Shown here: piece by piece, positions 50,978-58,706 of the stretch
Layout of the letters: each line of letters opens with the position of its first letter
How positions within the stretch are numbered: position 1 is the stretch's first letter
Origin: Collinsella ureilytica
GTDB lineage: Bacteria > Actinomycetota > Coriobacteriia > Coriobacteriales > Coriobacteriaceae
Reading direction: 5' to 3'
DNA length: 64,000 bases
NCBI RefSeq assembly: GCF_019795105.1
Contig: NZ_JAIMFO010000005.1
Location: 62,001-126,000, forward strand
Notes under the pieces: generated by a model
Database searches by the model: none
Seen by the model: the letters and a program-made list of their open reading frames with translations, nothing else
What the model was told of the DNA's origin: nothing
Position numbers and translations under genes: made by a program

Positions 50978-52426
50978 TTATTTCATCATCTGATCAAAAT
51001 AAGAAATGAGCTTATGATATTCTGCCGTCTGTAAATCAAGTTTCTCATATCCATCTTGTTTGATCAGAAGGACCGTCCGGCAGACTTTCAGTAATAGTTC
51101 AATGTCATGCGTAATAATAAGTGTCGGGCGACCTTTGGCAAGTTCAAAGATAAGCTCGGCGATTTTATCCATGTGCATGTAATCCAAACCGCTGGTCGGC
51201 TCATCCAAAATAAGAATTTGCTTTTCACTCAAAAAAGCATTGGCGAGAGCCAGCCTTTGCTTTTGCCCGCCGGATAAGTTTTGCGGATGCTCGCTGCGTT
51301 TATTCCAAAGATCAATATGCTTAATGATCCAAGAGACCTCTGCCAAATAAGCATCGCTTATTTTTTTGCCGTTCGCGAGCGCCTCGTTTTCTACGGTATC
51401 AAAAAACAGCTGGTAGTCTACATCCTGCATCATGTAGTAGGCATTTTTCAGTCGTTCTCGCTGAGTTTTTCCCCATGAAATATCTTGCTTCTTGCCGGCA
51501 AGTCCGCAGAGAACACGACCTAAACTGCTTTTTCCGATACCATTTGTGCCGACAATCCCCATGATTTCATCGGAATGTAAGTCAAAGGATAAATTCGAGA
51601 TGAGTTCTTTTTTGCCTACAGAGACATGAACATCCTTCGCAGAAAAAACACGCTCACCTGTCTTTGTCGTGTTGTGCGGAACAAGTGCGGAAAAATCTAT
51701 CGCTCGAAGTCCCAAGTCTTTACAATCGGATGATTTCAGTTCGCCCGCATCAAATTCTTTGATAAAAGTTCCGTCTTTCATGACATAGAGCTTATCGTAG
51801 AGATCCTCCAAAAAATATAGTCGGTGTTCGGCGATGATGATGGTTCTACCCGACGCTTTGAGCAATTTCAGGATGCCTTGCAAATCTCGGATACCTTCTT
51901 GATCAAGGGAAGCTGAAGGCTCATCAAAGAAAATAATCTTTGTGTCATAAACTAAGGTAGAGGCAATAGCTACCCGCTGTTTTTCTCCACCGGAAAGTTC
52001 ATTCAAATTTTTATCCATTAAGTGAGCAATGCTCATGTACTCAAAAGCTTTCTTCACCCGTTTTCTCAGTTCCGCCTGCGGCATGCCGAGGTTCTCTCCG
52101 ACAAGGGCGACCTCATCTTCTGCCTTGCGGGTAAAGAATTGATCGGATGGATTTTGAAATACGTTGCCGATGACCTTAGCCAAGGTACCCGTCTTAAAAT
52201 CATGCAGATTTTGATCCAATAATGTGACTTTGCCATCCAGTGTGCCTTCATACTGATCCGGTATGAGTCCGTTCATCACTCTGGTAAGCGTTGTTTTTCC
52301 GCAGCCGGAATTACCGGTGAGTACGACCAGTTTTCCCGGTGCAATCGCAAAATGAATAGCATGCAAAGATGACTTTTCTTCTCCTTGATAGGTAAAGCGC
52401 TCAATATTGACTTTCATGATGTCCAT
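50978..52426 (-). CDS. ECF transporter energising subunit, two fused ATPases
   Basis: A 482-aa protein with two ABC ATPase units: Walker A GNSGCGKTT with signature LSGGEKQR in the first, and GTNGIGKSS with LSGGQKQR in the second. Fusion of the EcfA and EcfA' domains is common in ECF-type importers. The start at 52426 overlaps the T-component gene. It provides ATP-driven power for the S component encoded by the same operon. The G in the second Walker A is normal. Confidence 0.9.
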   Translation of the reverse strand: MDIMKVNIERFTYQGEEKSSLHAIHFAIAPGKLVVLTGNSGCGKTTLTRVMNGLIPDQYEGTLDGKVTLLDQNLHDFKTGTLAKVIGNVFQNPSDQFFTRKAEDEVALVGENLGMPQAELRKRVKKAFEYMSIAHLMDKNLNELSGGEKQRVAIASTLVYDTKIIFFDEPSASLDQEGIRDLQGILKLLKASGRTIIIAEHRLYFLEDLYDKLYVMKDGTFIKEFDAGELKSSDCKDLGLRAIDFSALVPHNTTKTGERVFSAKDVHVSVGKKELISNLSFDLHSDEIMGIVGTNGIGKSSLGRVLCGLAGKKQDISWGKTQRERLKNAYYMMQDVDYQLFFDTVENEALANGKKISDAYLAEVSWIIKHIDLWNKRSEHPQNLSGGQKQRLALANAFLSEKQILILDEPTSGLDYMHMDKIAELIFELAKGRPTLIITHDIELLLKVCRTVLLIKQDGYEKLDLQTAEYHKLISYFDQMMK

Positions 52427-53112
52427 AGTGCAACTCCCAAAAGCGCCACACCGGCAAACAGGCTGATGCCATCTGCGAATTTAAAGCGCATATCATAATA
52501 ACTGGTTTTTTCTCCTTCATACTCGATACCTTTGGCAATAATTGAAGAGACAAGCGTTTCGCTGACATGCAGACACTTATATACCAAAGGAACAAAGTAC
52601 AGCTCAAAAGTGCGGACGGGATGCAAAAGGGAAGCATGAAAGCCGCGGATTTTCATACCGTTTCGAATCTCATGCAAGCGCAGGCCAATTTCATCCATAA
52701 AACGCAAAGCTGCAATCATGGCTACACTAACGGTGTTGGGCATATGAAGCTTGCGAAAACAGGCTAAGATTTTTGATGGGCTGGTAAGAATCAACACAAT
52801 GCCAATATTAAAGATCGGTATGAAGCGGGCAATGAGTGCAAAAAGTCCTATAAAAATGCCTGTGACATATCCCAAATCAGCGAAGGCCAAAAGATACATC
52901 ATGCCATAGGAAACAGAAAAGACAATAATCTGTCTAAGGAAGAGACCTGTCGAGGCATTTAAAGCAATCAACAACGTCAGAATAAGCACTGCCCAATAGA
53001 CCGTTTGATTGCCAAAAAAGACCTGGAAGGACACCAGAATCGTAAGCGCGAAGAGCGTAAACGGATGCAGCTGTCCTTCCTTCTTTTTCTTTAGAGCTGA
53101 TTCCTTTATCAT
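52414..53112 (-). CDS. ECF transporter T component (EcfT-like)
   Basis: A 232-aa membrane protein with five to six hydrophobic spans (e.g. LLAFADLGYVTGIFIGLFAL) and the ALRFMDEIGLRLHEIRNGMK and MKIRGFHASL region that resembles the T-component coupling motif. It overlaps the ATPase gene by 13 bp and meets the S component with one shared base. Confidence 0.85.
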   Translation of the reverse strand: MIKESALKKKKEGQLHPFTLFALTILVSFQVFFGNQTVYWAVLILTLLIALNASTGLFLRQIIVFSVSYGMMYLLAFADLGYVTGIFIGLFALIARFIPIFNIGIVLILTSPSKILACFRKLHMPNTVSVAMIAALRFMDEIGLRLHEIRNGMKIRGFHASLLHPVRTFELYFVPLVYKCLHVSETLVSSIIAKGIEYEGEKTSYYDMRFKFADGISLFAGVALLGVALWTS

Positions 53113-53693
53113 CAGCTAAGCCTGCTTTGTTTACTATTCTTTTCAAAAAACTTGTTATTGATGAAAAGCCCGAAACGGCCGGCGATAAGCTCCAAAACAA
53201 TGTTTACCAAAACGCAAATCACTATTACATTTCCGGTATAGCTGGCCACCATCATTTGCGCTTGCTCTAAACTCATGCTGCTGACAAAGCGTGCAATGTT
53301 TTCGGCACCCAACAACACAACAAATAGAATCGGATGCATGGCGTAAATAAACATTGATGCGCTGAAAGCCATGGCAATACGGTTTTTATTGCTGTAATCA
53401 CCTACAATCAGTTCAGCTATGATACCGGCAACAACACAAATCGGTGTTGCAATCCAATAGCCCATTGCAATGTATAAGAGACCGATAATCAGCCAAAAGA
53501 GAAACGATGCACCTCGCTTTTGCACCTTGCGTGCCATGATGACATAGACCGGCGCGACAAAGAAAGCGCCAAATCCTGCGGATACATAAAGTGAAACCAC
53601 GCCTAAAAGTCCCGTCAGCATACCGATGCCCATAGCCAGAACAAAGCCAATGACTCCAAGCACTGCAATTTGTACCACATTTTTAAGTTTCAT
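53112..53693 (-). CDS. MptD/Trep_Strep-type ECF substrate-binding component
   Basis: A 193-aa integral membrane protein with about six spans (VVQIAVLGVIGFVLAMGIGM, FLFWLIIGLLYIAMGYWIA). It is of the MptD putative S-component family. It decides substrate specificity; the substrate is not known. ATG 53693 follows AAGGAGGATTTT. Confidence 0.8.
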   Translation of the reverse strand: MKLKNVVQIAVLGVIGFVLAMGIGMLTGLLGVVSLYVSAGFGAFFVAPVYVIMARKVQKRGASFLFWLIIGLLYIAMGYWIATPICVVAGIIAELIVGDYSNKNRIAMAFSASMFIYAMHPILFVVLLGAENIARFVSSMSLEQAQMMVASYTGNVIVICVLVNIVLELIAGRFGLFINNKFFEKNSKQSRLS

Positions 53694-53714
53694 AAAATCC
53701 TCCTTAAATGCTTT

Positions 53715-55445
53715 TTATATCTTCCAAGACTCAGCCGTTTTCCGAGCCTGAAGGAACCTGGAATAAATACCGTCTTTGGCGGCAAGTTCGTTATGTGTGC
53801 CACTCGCCACTACTTTGCCTTCATCAATCACTAAAATTTGATCGGCGTTTTCAACTGTTTTCAAGCGATGAGCAATCATAATGATGGTTTTATCTTTCAT
53901 TAAGCTGTTCATAGCCTGCTGAAGCTTATCTTCGTTTTCCGGATCGACATTGGCTGTTGCTTCATCGAATATGATGATGGGCGCATCTTTGAGGATGGCT
54001 CTTGCAATAGAGATACGCTGTTTTTCACCGCCGGAAAGAGATGCACCGCCTTCTCCGATTACCGTTTTATAGCCTTCCGGCAGACTCATGATAAAATCAT
54101 GGCAAGCTGCTTTTTGAGCAGCTTGAACGACTTCTTCATGCGTGGCATTCATGTTTCCAAATTTGATATTGTTTTCAATGGTGTCTTGGAACAAATAGAC
54201 GCTTTGGAACACCATAGAGATCTGATCCATCAAAGAGGTCAACGTATAGTCCCGAATATCATGTCCTCCAATTTTGATGCTTCCTGCATTGACATCCCAG
54301 AAACGGGCAATTAAATTACAAACCGTTGTTTTCCCGGATCCAGAAGGGCCTACGATGGCCGTGGTTGTTTTTTCCGGAACGGTAAAGCTTACATCATGCA
54401 AAATTTCTTTGCTTCCATACGAAAAGTCAATATTTGCTACCTTTATGGAGGCTTTTTTCGGACGGATGTCTTCACCATGAATATCCATAACCGGCATCTG
54501 TTTTAGGTTTTCTACCTGATCAATAGAACTGGATACCACACGCAAAACAGCCATAGATGAACCGGCGGAATCAATCTGGGCAAAAATCATAAAGGAAATG
54601 ATAACGGACATCAGAGCATTTTCCGGAAGCATAGTTCCTTGCACGTAAAGGTAAATAGCTGCAACGATAATCAAAATGCTAAAGAGCTTTAGCACAAAAT
54701 CCTGGGCCATATTGTAAGGCGTAAACATTTTTTCAATAGCAAGGTTGGTCTTCTTGTTACGACGAATTGCCGCATGAACCTTTTTATCACCTTTCCCTGT
54801 CAGATTAAAGGATTTAATAATGGACATTCCCTTAATCTGTTCAAGGACGGCTTCCACCAGTTCTGCTTGCGCTTCTTGGCGTTTCGGTGCAAGGTGTGCC
54901 GTCTTTTTCTCCATCGCCGAGGTAACCCACAAATAAATCAGTGTACCGACAATAACGATGAGACCGATACGCCAATCCCAGATCAAGGTTATTAAAGTAA
55001 ACACAAAAGCATTGAGAAAGCCTCCCATGATATTGATCAGCACAACCGGAGCTGTGTTTTCTACATCACCGAGAACCGTAGTAAGCGTTCCTACAATATT
55101 GCCGGTGTTTGCTTCATCAAAATAGCCCATAGGCACGGTCTTCATTTTGTTTGCGACCGCAAGTCTCTGCCGAGCCACCATGAAGTAGCCGGCATGCGTT
55201 TGCTCGAGCTGAGCAAAGTAGTTGGTAAGAGCACGTCCGAAGATGCTGATAAGGAGAAAAAGGAGTGCCAAAAGAGCAGGGTTTATGCCGATATCTTTTC
55301 CCAGCATCCCTAAGATGACAAAGTAAACAGCACCAATTTGAAACATATAGAAAATGGCAAAAAGAAAGGAAACGGCGATGGACTTTCTAATATTGCCCTG
55401 TTCCTCTCCGGCAAAATGTCCTATTTTTTTCAGTGCGTTCAACAT
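53715..55445 (-). CDS. ABC transporter, fused membrane and ATPase domains, partner B
   Basis: A 576-aa half-transporter: six membrane spans (~20-300), then ATPase with Walker A GPSGSGKTT, signature LSGGEKQR and a DEATANVDPE Walker B region. It lies two bases from partner A, indicating a heterodimer of exporter fold. Pairs like this beside an ECF cassette resemble the YbtPQ/IrtAB-like siderophore importers, as in the equibactin locus of Streptococcus equi; direction of transport here is inferred only. Confidence 0.88.
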   Translation of the reverse strand: MLNALKKIGHFAGEEQGNIRKSIAVSFLFAIFYMFQIGAVYFVILGMLGKDIGINPALLALLFLLISIFGRALTNYFAQLEQTHAGYFMVARQRLAVANKMKTVPMGYFDEANTGNIVGTLTTVLGDVENTAPVVLINIMGGFLNAFVFTLITLIWDWRIGLIVIVGTLIYLWVTSAMEKKTAHLAPKRQEAQAELVEAVLEQIKGMSIIKSFNLTGKGDKKVHAAIRRNKKTNLAIEKMFTPYNMAQDFVLKLFSILIIVAAIYLYVQGTMLPENALMSVIISFMIFAQIDSAGSSMAVLRVVSSSIDQVENLKQMPVMDIHGEDIRPKKASIKVANIDFSYGSKEILHDVSFTVPEKTTTAIVGPSGSGKTTVCNLIARFWDVNAGSIKIGGHDIRDYTLTSLMDQISMVFQSVYLFQDTIENNIKFGNMNATHEEVVQAAQKAACHDFIMSLPEGYKTVIGEGGASLSGGEKQRISIARAILKDAPIIIFDEATANVDPENEDKLQQAMNSLMKDKTIIMIAHRLKTVENADQILVIDEGKVVASGTHNELAAKDGIYSRFLQARKTAESWKI

Positions 55446-55446
55446 G

Positions 55447-57192
55447 TTATTTGCCTCCTTTCGCGCCTACATGAGCAAGCCACATACTTTGATAGAGCTT
55501 TGACTTTTCAAGCAGCTCTTGATGTGTGCCATGATTTTCGATTTTTCCTTCTTCTATGACGAAGATTTGATCGGCTCCCGTGATGGTGGAAAGTCTATGA
55601 GCGATTGCGATAACGGTCTTCCCCGCAACAAGTTGTCCCAGTGCTTGCTGCATCAGCACTTCATTCTCGGGATCAATGTATGCTGTTGCTTCGTCGAAAA
55701 TGACAATCGGGGCGTTTTTAAGCATGGCGCGCGCAATAGAAATCCGCTGGCGCTCACCTCCGGAAAGATGAGTGCCTCCTTCTCCTGCAATCGTGTCATA
55801 ACCGTTTTCCAGATTCTCAATAAAGTCATGACAGCCCGAGAGCTTCGCAATGTGCTCCACGTCTTCATCCGTAGCACTCAAGCAACCCATGCGAATGTTG
55901 TTGCGAATGCTTTCGTTAAAGAGAAAATTATCCTGAGATACAAAGGAAACGCTGTTATAGAGTTGTTCTAAGGGAACCTTTTTCGCATTGATGCCACCGA
56001 TAGCGATGCTTCCTTTTTCCACATCCCAATAGCCGGCTATCAGTTTTGCTAAGGTCGATTTGCCGCCGCCGGATGGACCTACAAATGCATTAAAGCTCCC
56101 GTCTTTTATGCTTAAAGAAACATCATGAATAATTTCTTTGGCATCTTCACCGGATTCATAGGAAAAAGAAACATGATCAAGAACAATGTCGTGTTTGTTG
56201 AACGATATCGGGTGTTTTTCATGCTGCTGCTCTTCGGCAGCTAAGAGCGCATCAATCTGACCGACAACCGTTCCCACCCGAGCCAAACTGTCCACAAAAT
56301 TCATGGCAGCCATCAAAAGGCCCGAAAGGGAGAAAGAGAGGATCACCGTCGTCAAAAATGTGCCTCCGTCCAAACTTCCACTTTGATAAAAAAGATATCC
56401 TGCCGGCAAAACAGCAAGCAGCGTTGTAGGAAGTATCGATTTAGACAGCGACATTAAGAACTGAACGCTTTTCATCCAGTCGTAGTAGTATTGGGCATTT
56501 GCGAGAATTTTCTCGGAAAACTTGTGATAGCTGCTCTCTCCTTGATTGAAAGCTTTAATAACTTCAATGCCTCCGGCATATTCCGCAATAGCGGCATTCA
56601 TCTGAGCGCCAACCTGGACCGAGCCGGCATATTGCTTGCCGTAGCTTTTCATAATGATACTCATAAAAAACATTCCGATCGGAATGGATACCAAAGATAA
56701 CAGTGCCATGCGCCAGTCCAGTACAATGAGATAAATCAAAATACAGAGCGGCCCCACCATATTTGCCGTCATTTCCGGAATAAGATGAGCAACCGGACGC
56801 TCCAAACTTTCCACCTGATCTACAATGAGCTGCTTCCATTCACCGCTGGGTGTCGCTGTTACTTTCCCCAGCGAGAGTTTTGGAAGCTTGTGCAGCATTT
56901 TTTCGCGCAGTTCCTGTAAAAGTTCAAAAGTGGCTTTATGGGAAACGGAAAGCGACAGTGAATATAGAACGGATTTCACGGCATAGCCTAAAAGCCCGAC
57001 AACGCAGGCTTTCATATAAGCACTGAAGTCTGTCACACCATTAAATAAGTTTGTCAGAACCTGTCCCGCAACCACGTAGGGAACGATACCACCTAAAACT
57101 CCAAGTACCGCAAGACTCACAGAGAGTTTTAGTCCGGCGTGCTGACTGGCAGCCAGTTCCCACAGACGCTTTATGGGACTTTGTTTTTTCAT
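55447..57192 (-). CDS. ABC transporter, fused membrane and ATPase domains, partner A
   Basis: A 581-aa half-transporter with N-terminal membrane domain and ATPase (GPSGGGKST, LSGGERQR, DEATAYIDPE). First gene of the transporter operon after the TetR gene; ATG 57192 follows GAGGAGG. A near-palindrome matching the TetR operator lies 35-55 bp upstream. Confidence 0.88.
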   Translation of the reverse strand: MKKQSPIKRLWELAASQHAGLKLSVSLAVLGVLGGIVPYVVAGQVLTNLFNGVTDFSAYMKACVVGLLGYAVKSVLYSLSLSVSHKATFELLQELREKMLHKLPKLSLGKVTATPSGEWKQLIVDQVESLERPVAHLIPEMTANMVGPLCILIYLIVLDWRMALLSLVSIPIGMFFMSIIMKSYGKQYAGSVQVGAQMNAAIAEYAGGIEVIKAFNQGESSYHKFSEKILANAQYYYDWMKSVQFLMSLSKSILPTTLLAVLPAGYLFYQSGSLDGGTFLTTVILSFSLSGLLMAAMNFVDSLARVGTVVGQIDALLAAEEQQHEKHPISFNKHDIVLDHVSFSYESGEDAKEIIHDVSLSIKDGSFNAFVGPSGGGKSTLAKLIAGYWDVEKGSIAIGGINAKKVPLEQLYNSVSFVSQDNFLFNESIRNNIRMGCLSATDEDVEHIAKLSGCHDFIENLENGYDTIAGEGGTHLSGGERQRISIARAMLKNAPIVIFDEATAYIDPENEVLMQQALGQLVAGKTVIAIAHRLSTITGADQIFVIEEGKIENHGTHQELLEKSKLYQSMWLAHVGAKGGK

Positions 57193-57226
57193 GTTTTTAC
57201 CTCCTCACGATCACATATAAAGCAAA

Positions 57227-57247
57227 TTAGATAACTAAGTCATCTCT
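57227..57247 (-). promoter_or_regulatory. Second TetR operator, upstream of the transporter genes
   Basis: TTAGATAACT, A, AGTCATCT(CT): the left arm is identical to the operator at 57934..57954, the right arm has two or three mismatches. Suggests direct control of the transporter genes by the TetR protein. Confidence 0.7.
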
Positions 57248-57266
57248 TGGATAAAAAAATATAGAG

Positions 57267-57905
57267 CTACGGGCTGCGGTACTTTTCCCAACCCGCATTG
57301 AAAAAATTAGACATCGTCTTTGCCATACTGAGAAGCTGTTCTTTATCGGATGCGTGTACAACGAGTTCAGAGATGGCGTTGAAAAATGCATGATTGATGA
57401 TATGGACACTTTGCTTGGTCATAATGGAATCCGCGTTTTCTTTCCCATGGATCATCTCTAAAATCGACCAGTCATTACGATCCTCAATTTCGATGAGTTT
57501 ATCTAAGAAATGCTCATACTTTGTGCCATAGGATTTAAAAATAAGAAGCTCAAAGATATCTTTATGTGCATAGAAAAACTCAACACTTTTAAGCGTCCCT
57601 TCTTGTTTGAGTTCAAGAACTTTTAAGATTTTTTCTTTGGGAATGGGAAACTCCGTGCCGTAGGTGGAAAAACTTTCTTTTTCGTAGTAGTTATAAATTT
57701 CATTGATCTTATCTGCTAAAGGCTCTACCAACTTTGCAAACAAATCTTCCTTATCTGTAAAATGCTTATAGAAAGCTCCTGTTGTCACGCCAGCTGATTT
57801 ACAAATTCTTCTCAAATTTGCTTTTTCATAGCCTTCCTCCAAGAAGGCATCCAGACCACTTTTTAGTATGTTGGCATGAGTTTCTTCAAAATTACCTGTA
57901 GTCAT
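57267..57905 (-). CDS. TetR-family repressor of the transporter operon
   Basis: A 212-aa regulator. N-terminal helix-turn-helix (ILKSGLDAFLEEGYEKANLR, RICKSAGVTTGAFYKHFTDK, EDLF) and a variable ligand domain. ATG 57905 behind GATGGGAGGATCT is preferred over ATG 57920. A perfect 10-1-10 palindrome overlaps its promoter and a related site lies after the gene, before the transporters, so it probably represses both itself and them until a ligand binds. Confidence 0.9.
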   Translation of the reverse strand: MTTGNFEETHANILKSGLDAFLEEGYEKANLRRICKSAGVTTGAFYKHFTDKEDLFAKLVEPLADKINEIYNYYEKESFSTYGTEFPIPKEKILKVLELKQEGTLKSVEFFYAHKDIFELLIFKSYGTKYEHFLDKLIEIEDRNDWSILEMIHGKENADSIMTKQSVHIINHAFFNAISELVVHASDKEQLLSMAKTMSNFFNAGWEKYRSP

Positions 57906-57933
57906 AGATCCTCCCATCAAAAATAGTTCTTGC

Positions 57934-57984
57934 TTAGATAACTAAGTTATCTAAATATTACACCCAGCTGTTGCTATCTGTCAA
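57934..57984 (-). promoter_or_regulatory. TetR promoter with overlapping palindromic operator
   Basis: On the minus strand: -35 TTGACA (57979-57984), 18-bp spacer, -10 TAATAT (57955-57960). Directly after it comes the operator, arms TTAGATAACT and AGTTATCTAA around one base (57934-57954). Binding would block transcription start. Confidence 0.82.
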
Positions 57985-58067
57985 GAGAAATATTTTTACG
58001 TCAATAATTATGACCAGAAGAAGGCCTGATTTTATATGATCGGGATGCTATTTTTCCTATCGAATTG

Positions 58068-58120
58068 TTTTCGTGCCCCCCATACCTATTTTTCGTACCC
58101 CTGCGTATGAGTTTCGTACC
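58068..58120 (+). repeat. TTTCGTACCC repeats near right end
   Basis: TTTCGTGCCCC (58068), TTTCGTACCCCTG (58091) and TTTCGTACCC (58112), spaced 23 and 21 bp, in the same orientation as the copy near the left end. They end 14 bp before the attR arm. Confidence 0.6.
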
Positions 58121-58681
58121 CTAAGCGGCTGTGCCGTTAAAATGTATCAAATATGGCGTTTTGTTCTCGCAGATGGTCTTCTCTGGCTTTGGCTGAACGC
58201 ACTTTACGATGGTGTTAATGAGCGGCCTAGGCGTAAAGTACTGCCCGGCACCAGATTTTGTGTCCTCAGCTATTCGTTGAAGCAGCCCCTCATAGATGTC
58301 GCCTTTGACGTCCTGCGACATAGCCGTCCACGTTTCTGCGCCGATCATCTGAATGACTCGCGCTAAAATCGCCGGAGAGCTCATCTTGTTTTGGGCCCCG
58401 GTAAAAATCTCTTGCAGCATACCGCCCTGGGCACCGAGCTTGTCGAGCATCTTTTTATAGGTTTCGAACAGCTCTGCGCCACTCTTGTCCGCGAGGCACT
58501 CCCAACGACAGTCCTCCGGAAGACCGGTCGGCCTGTTATAGGGGGGCTTGCTATACTCGTCTGCCATCTTGAGGAAGAGCAGATAGGTGAGTTGCTCGAG
58601 ATAATCGCTGTTGGAGACGCCGTCGTTGTAGAGGACGGTCGCCATGTTCCAAATCTTCTGGTTAATGGTGGATGCGCTCAT
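58121..58681 (-). pseudogene. hsdM: hsdM 5' fragment, cut off by the element
   Basis: N-terminal third of the type I methyltransferase: the HsdM N domain (MSASTINQKIWNMATVLYND, GLPEDCRWECLADKSG) and the start of the methylase domain (SGAGQYFTPRPLINTIVKCV). Host codons run to KPEKTIC; the next 15 codons to the stop at 58121 are read from element DNA. The SAM motif is missing, so the product cannot methylate. ATG 58681 lies 25 bp after hsdR. Confidence 0.93.
58135..58168. other. attR: right element/host junction
   Basis: Arm CGTTAAAATGTATCAAATA (58135-58153) is the inverted partner of the attL arm; 13 nt separate it from the shared TC at 58167-58168. Host hsdM resumes at 58169. Confidence 0.88.
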
Positions 58682-58706
58682 GCGCTGCCTTTCTAGCTAA
58701 TAGGTG

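Larger units (their letters stand above)
4399..58168. mobile_element. 53.77-kb integrated prophage-like element with defence and transport cargo, inserted in hsdM
   Basis: Bounded by attL (4397..4430) and attR (58135..58168) with a shared TC core. It contains a full siphovirus gene set (replication, packaging, HK97 head, tail, lysis) in one plus-strand block from 13.3 to 51 kb, two large serine recombinases at its end, a minus-strand defence operon next to attL and a minus-strand transporter operon next to attR. In the excised circle the two cargo blocks would flank attP. No tyrosine integrase or conjugation genes are seen inside, so a phage is more likely than an ICE. The lysogeny repressor is not obvious. 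Confidence 0.9.
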
